Origin: OLB6 sp964493635
Lineage (GTDB): Bacteria > Bacteroidota > Ignavibacteria > Kapaibacteriales > Kapaibacteriaceae
NCBI GenBank assembly: GCA_964493635.1
Contig: CAZBOW010000006.1
Coordinates: 41,107-105,106 of the forward strand
Length of the DNA: 64,000 nucleotides
Direction: 5' to 3'
Below the pieces are notes generated by a model. It saw only the letters and a list, made by a program, of their open reading frames with translations, had not been told where the DNA came from and searched no databases. This document shows positions 34,248 to 43,036 of the stretch, one piece after another. A program made the translations under genes and the position numbers. How positions within the stretch are numbered: the first letter of the stretch is position 1; each line of letters starts with the position of its first letter.

Positions 34248-35428
34248 CACTACCTGCAGCCCTCCGCCACCACGACATGATGCATCTCGCCCTCGAGGAG
34301 GCAGCTCTGGCTGCTGCCCAGGGAGAGATTCCCGTCGGCTGCGTGATTGTTCAGAACAACGAGGTCATTGCCCGTGGCCACAACGAGGTGGAACAGACGG
34401 GCGACCCTACGCGCCATGCGGAGATGGTGGCCGTGGAGCGCGCCGTGCAACGCCTTGGAACGAAGTTCCTCGACGACTGCACGCTATATGTTACCCTTGA
34501 GCCCTGCACGATGTGTGCCGGAGCCATGGTGCTGGCCCGTGTTGCTACGATCGTCTACGGCGCCGATGAGCCCAAGACAGGTGCCGTACGCTCGCTGTTC
34601 GAGGTTGCGGACGATCCACGGTTGAATCATCGCTGCCTTGTGCGGTCGGGCGTTCAGGCAGAAGAAGCGAAGAACCTCCTGACGACGTTTTTCGCTGAGC
34701 GACGATCTGCGACGAGTGTCGTCCAGGAGCGCGTTGATCCGAAGCCCACCGGCCGACTTGTTCTGGTACCCACACCAATTGGCAATCTCGAAGACATTAC
34801 CAAGCGAGCTCTGGACACTCTGCGTGATGCTGATGTGATTCTCTGCGAGGACACGCGACGAACCGGCCAGCTACTCCGGCATTACGGATTGGGGAGTAAG
34901 CGAATGGTAAGCTATCACGAGCACAATGAACGCGATCGAGCAGCCGAGATCGTCGAGCGCGTTCGTCAAGGGCTCACCGTGGCATTGGTCTCCGATGCGG
35001 GAATGCCGGGGATCTCCGATCCCGGCTTTCGCGCTGTGCAGGCCTGCAGTCAGGAGGGCCTTCCGGTGATGGCGTTGCCAGGAGCATCAGCTGCGATTAC
35101 AGCAGCTGCGGCTTCGGGCCTGCCCACCGATGAGCTGTATTTTGTTGGGTTCCCGCCGCAGAAGAAAGGCAGAAAGACATTCCTCGAGCGTGTTCTTGAC
35201 GCTACGGCAACGATCGTGATGTACGAGTCTCCACACCGCATTGAGCGACTTCTCGACGAGATTGTCAGTATCGGAGGCGGTGATCGAGAGGTGGTGGTCG
35301 CCCGTGAGCTCTCGAAGACCTATGAGGAGTATCTGCGAGGCACGGCTGCAAGCGTTGCAGCCACCGTGGCCGCTCGGGGTGGAATCAAAGGGGAGTGTGT
35401 TGTGCTTGTTGCGGGAAGGGTGCCGTAG
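34244..35428 (+). CDS. Fused tRNA adenosine deaminase (TadA) - 16S rRNA 2'-O-methyltransferase (RsmI)
   Basis: One uninterrupted 394-residue frame. Residues 1-155 are a complete TadA: zinc ligand His58 with catalytic Glu60 (HAE), and Cys88/Cys91 (PCTMC); TadA makes inosine-34 in tRNA-Arg. After a short linker (about 152-170), residues 171-394 are RsmI: PTPIGNLED (176-184), CEDTRRT (201-207), SDAGMPGISDPG (250-261), LPGASA (278-283) and YESPHR; RsmI 2'-O-methylates C1402 of 16S rRNA using SAM. Both act on the decoding apparatus and are normally separate genes. No stop or restart is visible at the junction. tmk follows 2 bases later. Confidence 0.92.
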   Translation: MSLPAALRHHDMMHLALEEAALAAAQGEIPVGCVIVQNNEVIARGHNEVEQTGDPTRHAEMVAVERAVQRLGTKFLDDCTLYVTLEPCTMCAGAMVLARVATIVYGADEPKTGAVRSLFEVADDPRLNHRCLVRSGVQAEEAKNLLTTFFAERRSATSVVQERVDPKPTGRLVLVPTPIGNLEDITKRALDTLRDADVILCEDTRRTGQLLRHYGLGSKRMVSYHEHNERDRAAEIVERVRQGLTVALVSDAGMPGISDPGFRAVQACSQEGLPVMALPGASAAITAAAASGLPTDELYFVGFPPQKKGRKTFLERVLDATATIVMYESPHRIERLLDEIVSIGGGDREVVVARELSKTYEEYLRGTAASVAATVAARGGIKGECVVLVAGRVP

Positions 35429-35430
35429 CC

Positions 35431-36051
35431 ATGTTTATCTCGTTTGAGGGCATCGACGGCAGTGGAAAATCCACACAGCTCGGGTTACTCCGAGCATGGC
35501 TGGAGGAGCGGGGACGCACGGTCTTGACGGTTCGAGAACCTGGTGCGACGCATTTGTCGGAGTCCATCCGGGAGATCCTCTTGAGCAACAAGCAGTCCAT
35601 CACGCCAACGGCGGAGTTACTGCTCTTTTCGGCAGCGCGCACGCACTTGGTGGAAACGGTGATTCGTCCGGCTCTGGAGCGTGGCGATGTGGTGCTCTGT
35701 GACCGCTACGTGGATTCCACAACAGCCTATCAGGGATATGGCCGGCAACTCGATCTCCAGCAGGTACATCTCTGTAACCGATTGGCCACGCAGGGTGTCC
35801 TTCCTTCGCTGACGTTCTTCATTGACGTACCCTACGACGAAGCACAACTCCGCATGCAGTTTCATCCAACGGGGGGCGAGCCAGATCGGATGGAGCGCAG
35901 TGGCCGTGACTTCTTCGAGCGCGTCCGTGCCGGGTATCTCTCGATTGCTGAAAGCGAGCCGCAGCGATTTGTGGTCATCCCCGGCGTTCAAGATCGTGCA
36001 GCGATTCACCAGCAGGTCTGTGCACAGATCATACCGTACCTGCGCGGCTGA
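35431..36051 (+). CDS. tmk: Thymidylate kinase
   Basis: A 206-residue protein with P-loop FEGIDGSGKSTQ (about 5-16), VREPGATHLSE (about 34-44; usual form REPGGT), and CDRYVDSTTAYQGYGR (about 90-105), plus a short lid region. It phosphorylates dTMP to dTDP. The ATG at 35431 is two bases after the RsmI stop, so it is co-transcribed with the fusion gene. Confidence 0.95.
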   Translation: MFISFEGIDGSGKSTQLGLLRAWLEERGRTVLTVREPGATHLSESIREILLSNKQSITPTAELLLFSAARTHLVETVIRPALERGDVVLCDRYVDSTTAYQGYGRQLDLQQVHLCNRLATQGVLPSLTFFIDVPYDEAQLRMQFHPTGGEPDRMERSGRDFFERVRAGYLSIAESEPQRFVVIPGVQDRAAIHQQVCAQIIPYLRG

Positions 36052-36086
36052 TTCCGTATCTTTTTGGCTCTGTTTACACACCTACA

Positions 36087-38818
36087 ATGGATTCGACTGG
36101 CATGAAGAACCTTCTTGCTTTCGTTGCCTTCGTGGTACTTGCTGGTAGTGCCCTTGCTCAAACACCTCGCGTTGTGGATGCGCGCTCCGTGCTGTCGCCG
36201 ATGACAACCTCGGGCAAGCATACCGCAGCTCAAACAACGGCGTTCGAGCGATTGGTGCTGCTGCAGCACGACGCCGCAGCCGCTGCCTTTGGCTCTGGCG
36301 ATGCCACGCTCACCCTTACGAACGTAGAAGTTCCTCTGCACGGAACGCTCACCCTGAATCTGCGCCGCACGGCGTCCGTGTTTGACGCTAACACAACGTT
36401 CATGGTGAACACCAAGGATGGCGGAAAGCCATTTACAGTTCGTCCAATCCNNNNNNNNNNNNNNNNNNNNNNNNNNNNNNNNNNNNNNNNNNNNNNNNNN
36501 NNNNNNNNNNNNNNNNNNNNNNNNNNNNNNNNNNNNNNNNNNNNNNNNNNACGTTCATGGTGAACACCAAGGATGGCGGAAAGCCATTTACAGTTCGTCC
36601 AATCCATTCGTTCGCTGGATCTGTTGCCGGCGATAAGGATTCATGGGTAACCCTGCACTATTCGGACGGCGACCTGACCGGGTTTATTCAGCACGGTAAT
36701 GGTCAGCGCACTGTGGTAGGGCGCGCCTGGGAACACAGTGCTGCAAAGGGTGCCACGCCCCATGCCTTCTCCGATGAGGCCTCCGCGCCAGGAGGCGTCG
36801 CCCTAGCGGACTTCTTCTGTGGAATCAACGACGACGCCATGGAGGCTTCGCAGATCGTGCCATCCATGATGGTTCCCAGCGCGCTCAAGAACGGCGAGAA
36901 TATCCAGTCCATGCCGCTGAAGCAGATTTCCGTGGCTCTGGCACTGCGTGAGGACATCGACTCCACGCTTAAGCTGCGTGGATACACCAACGAACAAACG
37001 GCGCAGCACTTTGCCAAGATCGTAGCCTGTATGTCGCAGGCCTATGAGCAAGACATTCGTGCTCGTCTCTACATCAGCTACATGTTTGTCTACACCGAGG
37101 AAGATCCGTCGTTCTTCTTCTACGACGGCGCTGCACCCGGTGAACTGCTCGAAGAGTTCAGCCAGAGCTGGTCCAGCAGCTTCAACGATGTTGATCGCAC
37201 GGTTGCCCACCTCTATACGCGGAAGAAGCCGGTAGGGGGCTTGTACGTTGGAGGCATTGCCTACCTCGACAAGATGTGCAACAAGGCCTACCGCGGTGGA
37301 TATGGTGTGAGCACTGTGGATCTGACCAACCCCGACAACTTGCCGGGAAGCCCCTCCAATCGGAATGCCTTTGTGTGGGACGTCTTCGTGGCCGCTCACG
37401 AGATCGGTCATAACGTGGGTTCTCCGCACACACATAACTGCTACTGGAGCCCACCCGTCGATACGTGTATGATCCAGAGCGATGGAACAGATGCTTGCTA
37501 CGATAACCCGGCACTGCGCCGCGTGATCCCCGGTACCATCATGAGCTACTGTCACTTGCGCAACGGCAGCAGCACACCGCTCACCTTCGGTCCTCGTGTG
37601 TCGGAGCGGATGCGGACGTGGATTGAGAAAGCCCCTTGCGTCATCGATGTGCCGAATCCCTACGTGAGTCTCACCTCTCCACGGGGTACCGACACGTACG
37701 CAGGCGGATCGAGCATGCAGATTCAGTGGACGTCCGCACGCGTGGACCGCGTGAACTTGGATTGGAGTCCGGACGGAGGATCCACGTGGAATGCCATTGT
37801 TGGGAACATCCCTGCCGTGGATAGCCAGTACGTGTGGACCCTCCCCGCCGTTGGAACGTCACGCCTGGTGATTCGTATTTCGGATGCCTCCGATGCGTCG
37901 GTCTTTGCAACCTCGATCGCACAGTATACCATCGACGTTCCATTGGAAGTTCTCAACCCTGCTGGTGGCGAGCGCTTAGGGGTTGGGACATCCTTCAGCA
38001 TTCGCCTGAAGAAGGATAACACCATCCCAACGGTGAAGCTGGAGTACACGAGCGGCAATGGGCAGTGGCAGACAATTACCGAGGGTCTGGCCCAGGCAGT
38101 GTATCAGTGGACGGTTCCGGACGAGCCCACGAACGAGGCACGCATTCGCGCGGTGGCAACGAATAACAGCGAGATTGTTGCTACCAGCAACGTCTTCTCG
38201 ATCGGTGTGCCGGTGGTGGATCTGCGTATCCCGCAGGAGGGTGGAGAAATCTGCAACAATCAGGCAAATCAGTTCCGCTGGTACGCTGACTTCGTCGATC
38301 GTGTACGGATTCAGTACTCGGCGGATGGTGGCACAACGTGGGAGCGTGCCGTGCAGGCCATCACCGTACCGGCCAACCAGATTGAACTCTTCAGCATTCA
38401 CCCGTCATTGAACAGCGTGCCAGAGGGTACGAAGATTTCGCTTCGTATTGTGGAATCGGCGAGCGAACAGGTCCTAGCATCGATCAATGAGCTTACCGTT
38501 GTTCCATGCTCGGCAGTTGTGTCGGTGGACGAAGAACCTTCCGCCGGAAGCACGGGAGGGATGCAGATTCTGCGACTTTCGCCAAACCCCTCGGGATCTC
38601 AGGCTACGGTATGGTTGCGGAGCTCAAGCCTGCAATCGGTAGATGTGGTGGCTGTGGACGTTAGTGGTACGGCCGTCACGCTGGTCAGTGGTCTTCAGGT
38701 TCAGGTTGGTGAGACGATGATTCCGTTCTCTGTTGAGCGTCTGGCGCAGGGCTCGTACCGTCTTGTGGTTCGCTCTGTGGCAGGCCAAGTCGACGTGCCA
38801 CTTCAGATTCTTCACTGA
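36087..38818 (+). CDS. Secreted reprolysin-like (M12B-type) metalloprotease with Ig-like repeats and T9SS sorting domain
   Basis: Removing a 155-base assembly artefact (see the gap entry) gives one frame of 858 residues. A signal peptide (about 6-25) is followed by a propeptide-like region and a zinc protease domain with HEIGHNVGSPHTH starting at His386, the metzincin HExxHxxGxxH motif. Three Ig-like repeats with patterns such as LTSPRG and SPDGGSTW follow (about 470-760), and a type A T9SS sorting domain closes the protein (LSPNPSGS to GSYRLVV). It is probably surface-exposed or released. An alternative start is the ATG at 36102. A GTAGGGGGCT copy is at 37232. Confidence 0.88.
36396..36605. 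other. Assembly gap of 100 N with identical 55-base flanks (in the metalloprotease gene)
   Basis: Bases 36396-36450 and 36551-36605 are identical and enclose exactly 100 N. Deleting 155 bases restores the frame of the metalloprotease. The equal 55-base length at this gap and the one at 28.1 kb fits an assembler word size rather than biology. Confidence 0.93.
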
Positions 38819-38825
38819 TACTGTC

Positions 38826-39731
38826 ATGCAGCTGTTCAGCAAGTTGGTGATCGCAACGCTGCCGATCATCCCCAAAGCCATCATCAAAACAGTGGCCCGG
38901 CGATACATCGCTGGGCCTTTCTTGAACGACGCAGTTCGTGTTACACAGTCGCTGATGAAGATCGGAGCCTCATCCACGATCGACGTCCTTGGAGAGTTCG
39001 TGACGTCGCGGGAGCGTGCCGATCACGAGGCTCAGATGTCGGGTTCGGTGGTCGACGCCATCCATGGTCACCAGCTGGATGCCTATCTGAGTGTTAAACT
39101 CACATCACTCGGTCTGGATGTCGATCCCGACGGTGCCTTTGAGCGTCTGGTGGCCATTGTGGACCGAGCACGACACAACGGAGTGCTTGTTCGGATGGAC
39201 ATGGAGAACACTCCGTACACGGAGCAGACGCTACAGTTCTATGAGCGGCTGCGATCGATGGGGTACGACAACATTGGTGTGGTGATTCAAGCCTACCTGC
39301 GTCGGTCCGAGGCTGATGTTCTCAGGCTCCTTCCTCTGAAACCCAACGTCCGTCTCTGTAAAGGGATCTATGTCGAGGACGAGGAGCATGCCTTCAAGGA
39401 TGCCGATGAGATTCGGGCTAACTATCGCAAGCTGCTCTCGATGCTACTTGATGGCGGTGCCGACGTGCGTATCGCAACACACGATGAAGCCCTGATCAAG
39501 AATGCCATCGCCCAGATCGCTGAGCGGAACCGTCAGGCTTCAACGGTGGAGTTCCAGATGCTCCTGGGCGTCCGGGAGGAGCGGCGCGACCAGCTCATCG
39601 CTGCGGGCTACAAGATGCGGATCTACGTTCCCTTTGGCGAGGACTGGTACGGATACTCCACGCGTCGTCTGAAGGAGAATCCCCAGATCGCCGGCCACAT
39701 TGCCAAGGCCGTATTAACAGGGGGCTCGTGA
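38826..39731 (+). CDS. Proline dehydrogenase (monofunctional)
   Basis: A 301-residue flavoprotein TIM barrel. Conserved blocks include LSVKLTSLGLD (about 88-98), VRMDMENTPYTEQT (about 122-135), GVVIQAYLRRSE (about 152-163), VRLCKGIYVE (about 178-187) and the C-terminal VPFGEDWYGYSTRRLKEN, where the Arg pair binds proline. It oxidises proline to pyrroline-5-carboxylate and passes electrons to the respiratory chain. The ATG at 38826 is 7 bases after the protease stop. The partner P5C dehydrogenase is not in the window. Confidence 0.92.
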   Translation: MQLFSKLVIATLPIIPKAIIKTVARRYIAGPFLNDAVRVTQSLMKIGASSTIDVLGEFVTSRERADHEAQMSGSVVDAIHGHQLDAYLSVKLTSLGLDVDPDGAFERLVAIVDRARHNGVLVRMDMENTPYTEQTLQFYERLRSMGYDNIGVVIQAYLRRSEADVLRLLPLKPNVRLCKGIYVEDEEHAFKDADEIRANYRKLLSMLLDGGADVRIATHDEALIKNAIAQIAERNRQASTVEFQMLLGVREERRDQLIAAGYKMRIYVPFGEDWYGYSTRRLKENPQIAGHIAKAVLTGGS

Positions 39732-40606
39732 CAGTCCGGTCGATCATTCTTGCTACGGTTGCAACCATCGTTGTTGCCTCCTGTGCCGGCCCCGTTGGTG
39801 GGCCCGATGCCAGCGTTTCGATAGCAACATTCAACATCCAGTGGCTCGGCGACGGACAGGACGATCGTCAGCCAAGAACCAATGCGGATTACTTGCGGAT
39901 TGCCGACATCATCATCAAGACCGATGCCGATGTTCTTGGTGTGCAGGAGATCGAAAACGAACAGGCGCTGTCCAGGGTGCTCCGCTACTTGGATGGCTAT
40001 GCGGGATTTGTGTCCGAGGCAGGGGGCCAGCAGCGTGTAGGTGTCGTGTTCCGTAAGAGCGTTAACGTCGAGCGGGTAGCCGACTACGCTCCATTGCAGC
40101 TGGGTCGACCAACGCGGCTTCGGCCAGGCTTAGTGGTTCGGTGTAGGAAGGGATCCTTCGACTGGCTTCAGATGGTAGTGCACCTCAAGAGTACCTCGCG
40201 GTATGATAGCACGGCGGCATTGGTCGAGGAATCCCGACAGATTCGCCGCCAGCAAGCGGCTGTACTGCGCCGATGGGCCGATAGTGTTGTCAATGCTGGC
40301 ACCGAGAGCGAGGTGGTGATCACCGGCGACCTGAACGACTACCCAGGCCGGTCGTCACATGCTACGCTGGATACCCTTCGCGATGCACCGACTTTATCCT
40401 TTGTGACCGCAACGCTCACAAGCTGCAAGAATCCGCGATGGACGGTGATTGATCATGTCGTGGTGTCGACGGCAATGAAGGAGCGGTACATCGACGGCAG
40501 TGCTCGTACCGAGAATATGTTCGCCTTCCTCACGTCGCAGGAAGCCCAGGCGGTAAGTGACCACTGTCCGGTGGTTGCTCGATTTACCACCGCCCTGCCT
40601 AACTAA
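39728..40606 (+). CDS. Lipoprotein of the endonuclease/exonuclease/phosphatase (EEP) family
   Basis: A 292-residue protein with a signal peptide ending in lipobox VVASC (Cys19). EEP-fold motifs follow: ATFNIQWLG (about 33-41), GVQEIENE (about 75-82), TGDLNDYPG (about 205-213) and SDHCPVVA near the end (Asp-His catalytic pair). Such enzymes cleave phosphodiesters in nucleic acids or other phosphoesters; here it sits in the envelope, perhaps for extracellular DNA use. It is coupled to proline dehydrogenase by a GTGA overlap and overlaps the convergent GAF gene by 8 bases. Confidence 0.85.
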   Translation: MTVRSIILATVATIVVASCAGPVGGPDASVSIATFNIQWLGDGQDDRQPRTNADYLRIADIIIKTDADVLGVQEIENEQALSRVLRYLDGYAGFVSEAGGQQRVGVVFRKSVNVERVADYAPLQLGRPTRLRPGLVVRCRKGSFDWLQMVVHLKSTSRYDSTAALVEESRQIRRQQAAVLRRWADSVVNAGTESEVVITGDLNDYPGRSSHATLDTLRDAPTLSFVTATLTSCKNPRWTVIDHVVVSTAMKERYIDGSARTENMFAFLTSQEAQAVSDHCPVVARFTTALPN

Positions 40607-43007
40607 ACACCGTGACCTTGTTCTGATGTGCCGCGCTGGCCTCCAACGCCTGCATGGCGTTGGCAATCAGCGTGGTGTAGGTATCGGTGCGGGTTGCCTC
40701 GGCAACACCAACCGAAATGGTCGACGTCGTGCGACGTCCCTCGATGTCCATCGGCGTGCTGGCAATCTCGCGGCGTAAGCCCTCCGTCCAGAACTGTGCC
40801 TCTTGGCCCCGGTAGGCTACCAGGCCTACGGCCAAGATATCCGACTCAATCTGACCGATGACGTCGTACTCGCGGAGCTGCTCTCGAATGCGATCCACGA
40901 TTCGCTCGTGCAGTGCCTGTCGGCGAGCCCCTTGCTCCGTGCCATCGACCTTGATCAGGCAGAGCGTAACGGATGTTTGATAGTCTACAGCTCTGGCGAG
41001 TTCTTCACGCAGCCGTCGAAGCACGCCATCGCGATTCAACAGCGCCGATGTAGCCTCGATGTGGGCACCGCGTGTTCCACGCTCCAGGGCGCGAATACGC
41101 TCCAGGGCATCACCGGCAAGGTCGCCAAGCTGTTCGCATAGGGCGATGTCCTGCTGCGAGAGGGTGCCAAAGTCCTGTTCGATGAACAGGGCTCCATACG
41201 TGCGTTTTGCCGACCGCAGCGGAATGCAGAGAAACTGCCCATTGGGGAGCGGATGCTCATTCGAGCGAACCCGTACCATGTCCGGGTCGTACACGGTAAT
41301 CACTTCACCGGCTTTGACGCACTCCCCAATCAGGGCAGTATCAAGGTCGATCGGCAAGCCAACAAGGTCAGCGTACTCCGGATGTACCGAACGTGCGTCG
41401 GCAAGGACCCATGCACGGGCCTTGCGATCGTACATACAGGCACCGAGCGTTGTGACTTCGAACAGCTGAACAACCGTCTCGAAAACAGCATCAATCACGC
41501 TGTGTTCGGTATCCTCACCGTCGTCGATGTTGGACTTCAGCATCCGTAATGCGTCGAGTGTCCGCGCCGCCTGCTGCAGGTCGTACTTCGTGGTGTAGGA
41601 GGCCACCAAGCCGGAAATCAACTTTGTGAAGTGTCCGAAGAATCCCACGGTGATGTCGGTGTAGGCATCTTCCTCGCGAGCATCAGCACAGAGCACGCCA
41701 ACCACATTTCCCTTGAAGTACACGGGTACTCCAACGAACGATGACGTGTACGACTTGTACGCATAGTAGGGCAGCAGCTCGAGTTCGGCTGCTGGACTGA
41801 TCTGCGAGAGAATCTCTGGCCGCCCCTCAAGAGCGATCTGACTAATGGCGTCATGCCCGATGGGGAACTTTCGCTTCGACGAAAAATTCTCTTCAACGTC
41901 CGTGATCCGCGCCTCGAGGACCAGCTGCTGCTTTTCACGATTAAACCAGAAAAACGCTGCCGTGCGTGCAAGCGTGGCAGCGCGAATCACCATCAGGACA
42001 CGGTTGAGGAGGTAGTCGAATTCCTTGCGGGGCTCCTCGGACGACTCCATTTCGTCGTTGGCATCGGCCATAAAGGCCTGGACCGAGATCTCGGACTTCC
42101 GCCGCTTATGCGTTACCGGGGCTGGTGCAGGTTTGCTCTCTTCGTCGTCGGCGCTGCGAACTTCTGGAGATTCCACGGGTGCCGTGATGGCGGTGACCGT
42201 CGGAGTTGGAGCTGGAGTAGGATTCGNNNNNNNNNNNNNNNNNNNNNNNNNNNNNNNNNNNNNNNNNNNNNNNNNNNNNNNNNNNNNNNNNNNNNNNNNN
42301 NNNNNNNNNNNNNNNNNNNNNNNNNNAGTCGGATTCGGAGTCGGATTCGGAGTCGGCGCAGACTTGGGTCGGATTGTCACGTCGTCCGAGAGCTGTACCT
42401 CTTCGGTAATCCGAAGCTCGGGTTCAGGTTCCACTTCCGCGCGAATCTCTGCAGCACGCCGAGCCTCACGCGAGGTGATGGCAAGTGCTGGTTCGCCGGC
42501 CGACAGGCTTCGTGCCCTCTTCGTGCCAACAATGCGAACCGACGACGTCGAGTCGCTGAAGTCCAGGTCCACGGTCTGCTGTGCCGCACGGGCCTCCATG
42601 GCCTGTTGCTTCCGCTCCTGCTCTTCGAGCATCTCCGGAAACAATCCCATCTGGCGTTCATCGGCAATTGGTTCGCCGGAGGCCTCCTCGGCACCGAAGG
42701 TGGCCCGGTAGGCAATGCTGTCGAAGACTTGGCTGGTTTTCAGCGGATCCTTGCGGGTTTCCGACATCAGCGATGGAGAATCGGTAGGGCGTGGCTGACG
42801 CATCACGGACGGATCCGACATGCGTGGCGACACCATCATAAACAGCGCTACACCGCCAAGAATGGCGATACAGATACCGATGAGTCGCACGGCCATCTCG
42901 CCTTCGCCGAGGAATACGGCGATAAACAGGCCAATGATGATCACCACGAAGGCGATACTATCGCCCGGTAAAAAAACCTTCCGGAAATCTACCTTGCGGC
43001 GTGTCAT
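40599..43007 (-). CDS. Membrane protein with GAF domains and a degenerate GGDEF-like domain
   Basis: About 802 residues as assembled (the true length is uncertain because of a gap). Two N-terminal membrane segments (about 17-60) are followed by a long charged and Pro-rich linker with Pro-Thr-Pro-Asn repeats, containing 100 N. A GAF domain (about 330-480) and a second GAF-like domain (about 495-640) come next, then a C-terminal cyclase-like domain. Where GG(D/E)EF should stand the sequence is IGQIESDILAVGL, so diguanylate cyclase activity is unlikely, although SVGVAEA near the end keeps the fold signature. It may be a signal-binding regulator or scaffold. The frame is consistent on both sides of the gap. 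Confidence 0.75.
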   Translation of the reverse strand: MTRRKVDFRKVFLPGDSIAFVVIIIGLFIAVFLGEGEMAVRLIGICIAILGGVALFMMVSPRMSDPSVMRQPRPTDSPSLMSETRKDPLKTSQVFDSIAYRATFGAEEASGEPIADERQMGLFPEMLEEQERKQQAMEARAAQQTVDLDFSDSTSSVRIVGTKRARSLSAGEPALAITSREARRAAEIRAEVEPEPELRITEEVQLSDDVTIRPKSAPTPNPTPNPTXXXXXXXXXXXXXXXXXXXXXXXXXXXXXXXXXXNPTPAPTPTVTAITAPVESPEVRSADDEESKPAPAPVTHKRRKSEISVQAFMADANDEMESSEEPRKEFDYLLNRVLMVIRAATLARTAAFFWFNREKQQLVLEARITDVEENFSSKRKFPIGHDAISQIALEGRPEILSQISPAAELELLPYYAYKSYTSSFVGVPVYFKGNVVGVLCADAREEDAYTDITVGFFGHFTKLISGLVASYTTKYDLQQAARTLDALRMLKSNIDDGEDTEHSVIDAVFETVVQLFEVTTLGACMYDRKARAWVLADARSVHPEYADLVGLPIDLDTALIGECVKAGEVITVYDPDMVRVRSNEHPLPNGQFLCIPLRSAKRTYGALFIEQDFGTLSQQDIALCEQLGDLAGDALERIRALERGTRGAHIEATSALLNRDGVLRRLREELARAVDYQTSVTLCLIKVDGTEQGARRQALHERIVDRIREQLREYDVIGQIESDILAVGLVAYRGQEAQFWTEGLRREIASTPMDIEGRRTTSTISVGVAEATRTDTYTTLIANAMQALEASAAHQNKVTVFS
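42227..42326. other. Assembly gap of 100 N within a 12-bp tandem repeat
   Basis: The flanks carry repeats of GGATTCGGAGTC and variants that encode Pro-Thr-Pro-Asn on the minus strand. Unlike the first two gaps, the ends are not an identical 55-base pair. The repeat number and linker length are therefore unknown. Confidence 0.85.
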
Positions 43008-43036
43008 GTTGGTAGGGGGCTACGGGCTGTGAGAGG

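Noticed and set aside
42180..42365. CRISPR array at the repeat around the third gap
   Set aside because: The 12-bp units are contiguous, without spacers, and encode Pro-Thr-Pro-Asn in frame within a coding region.
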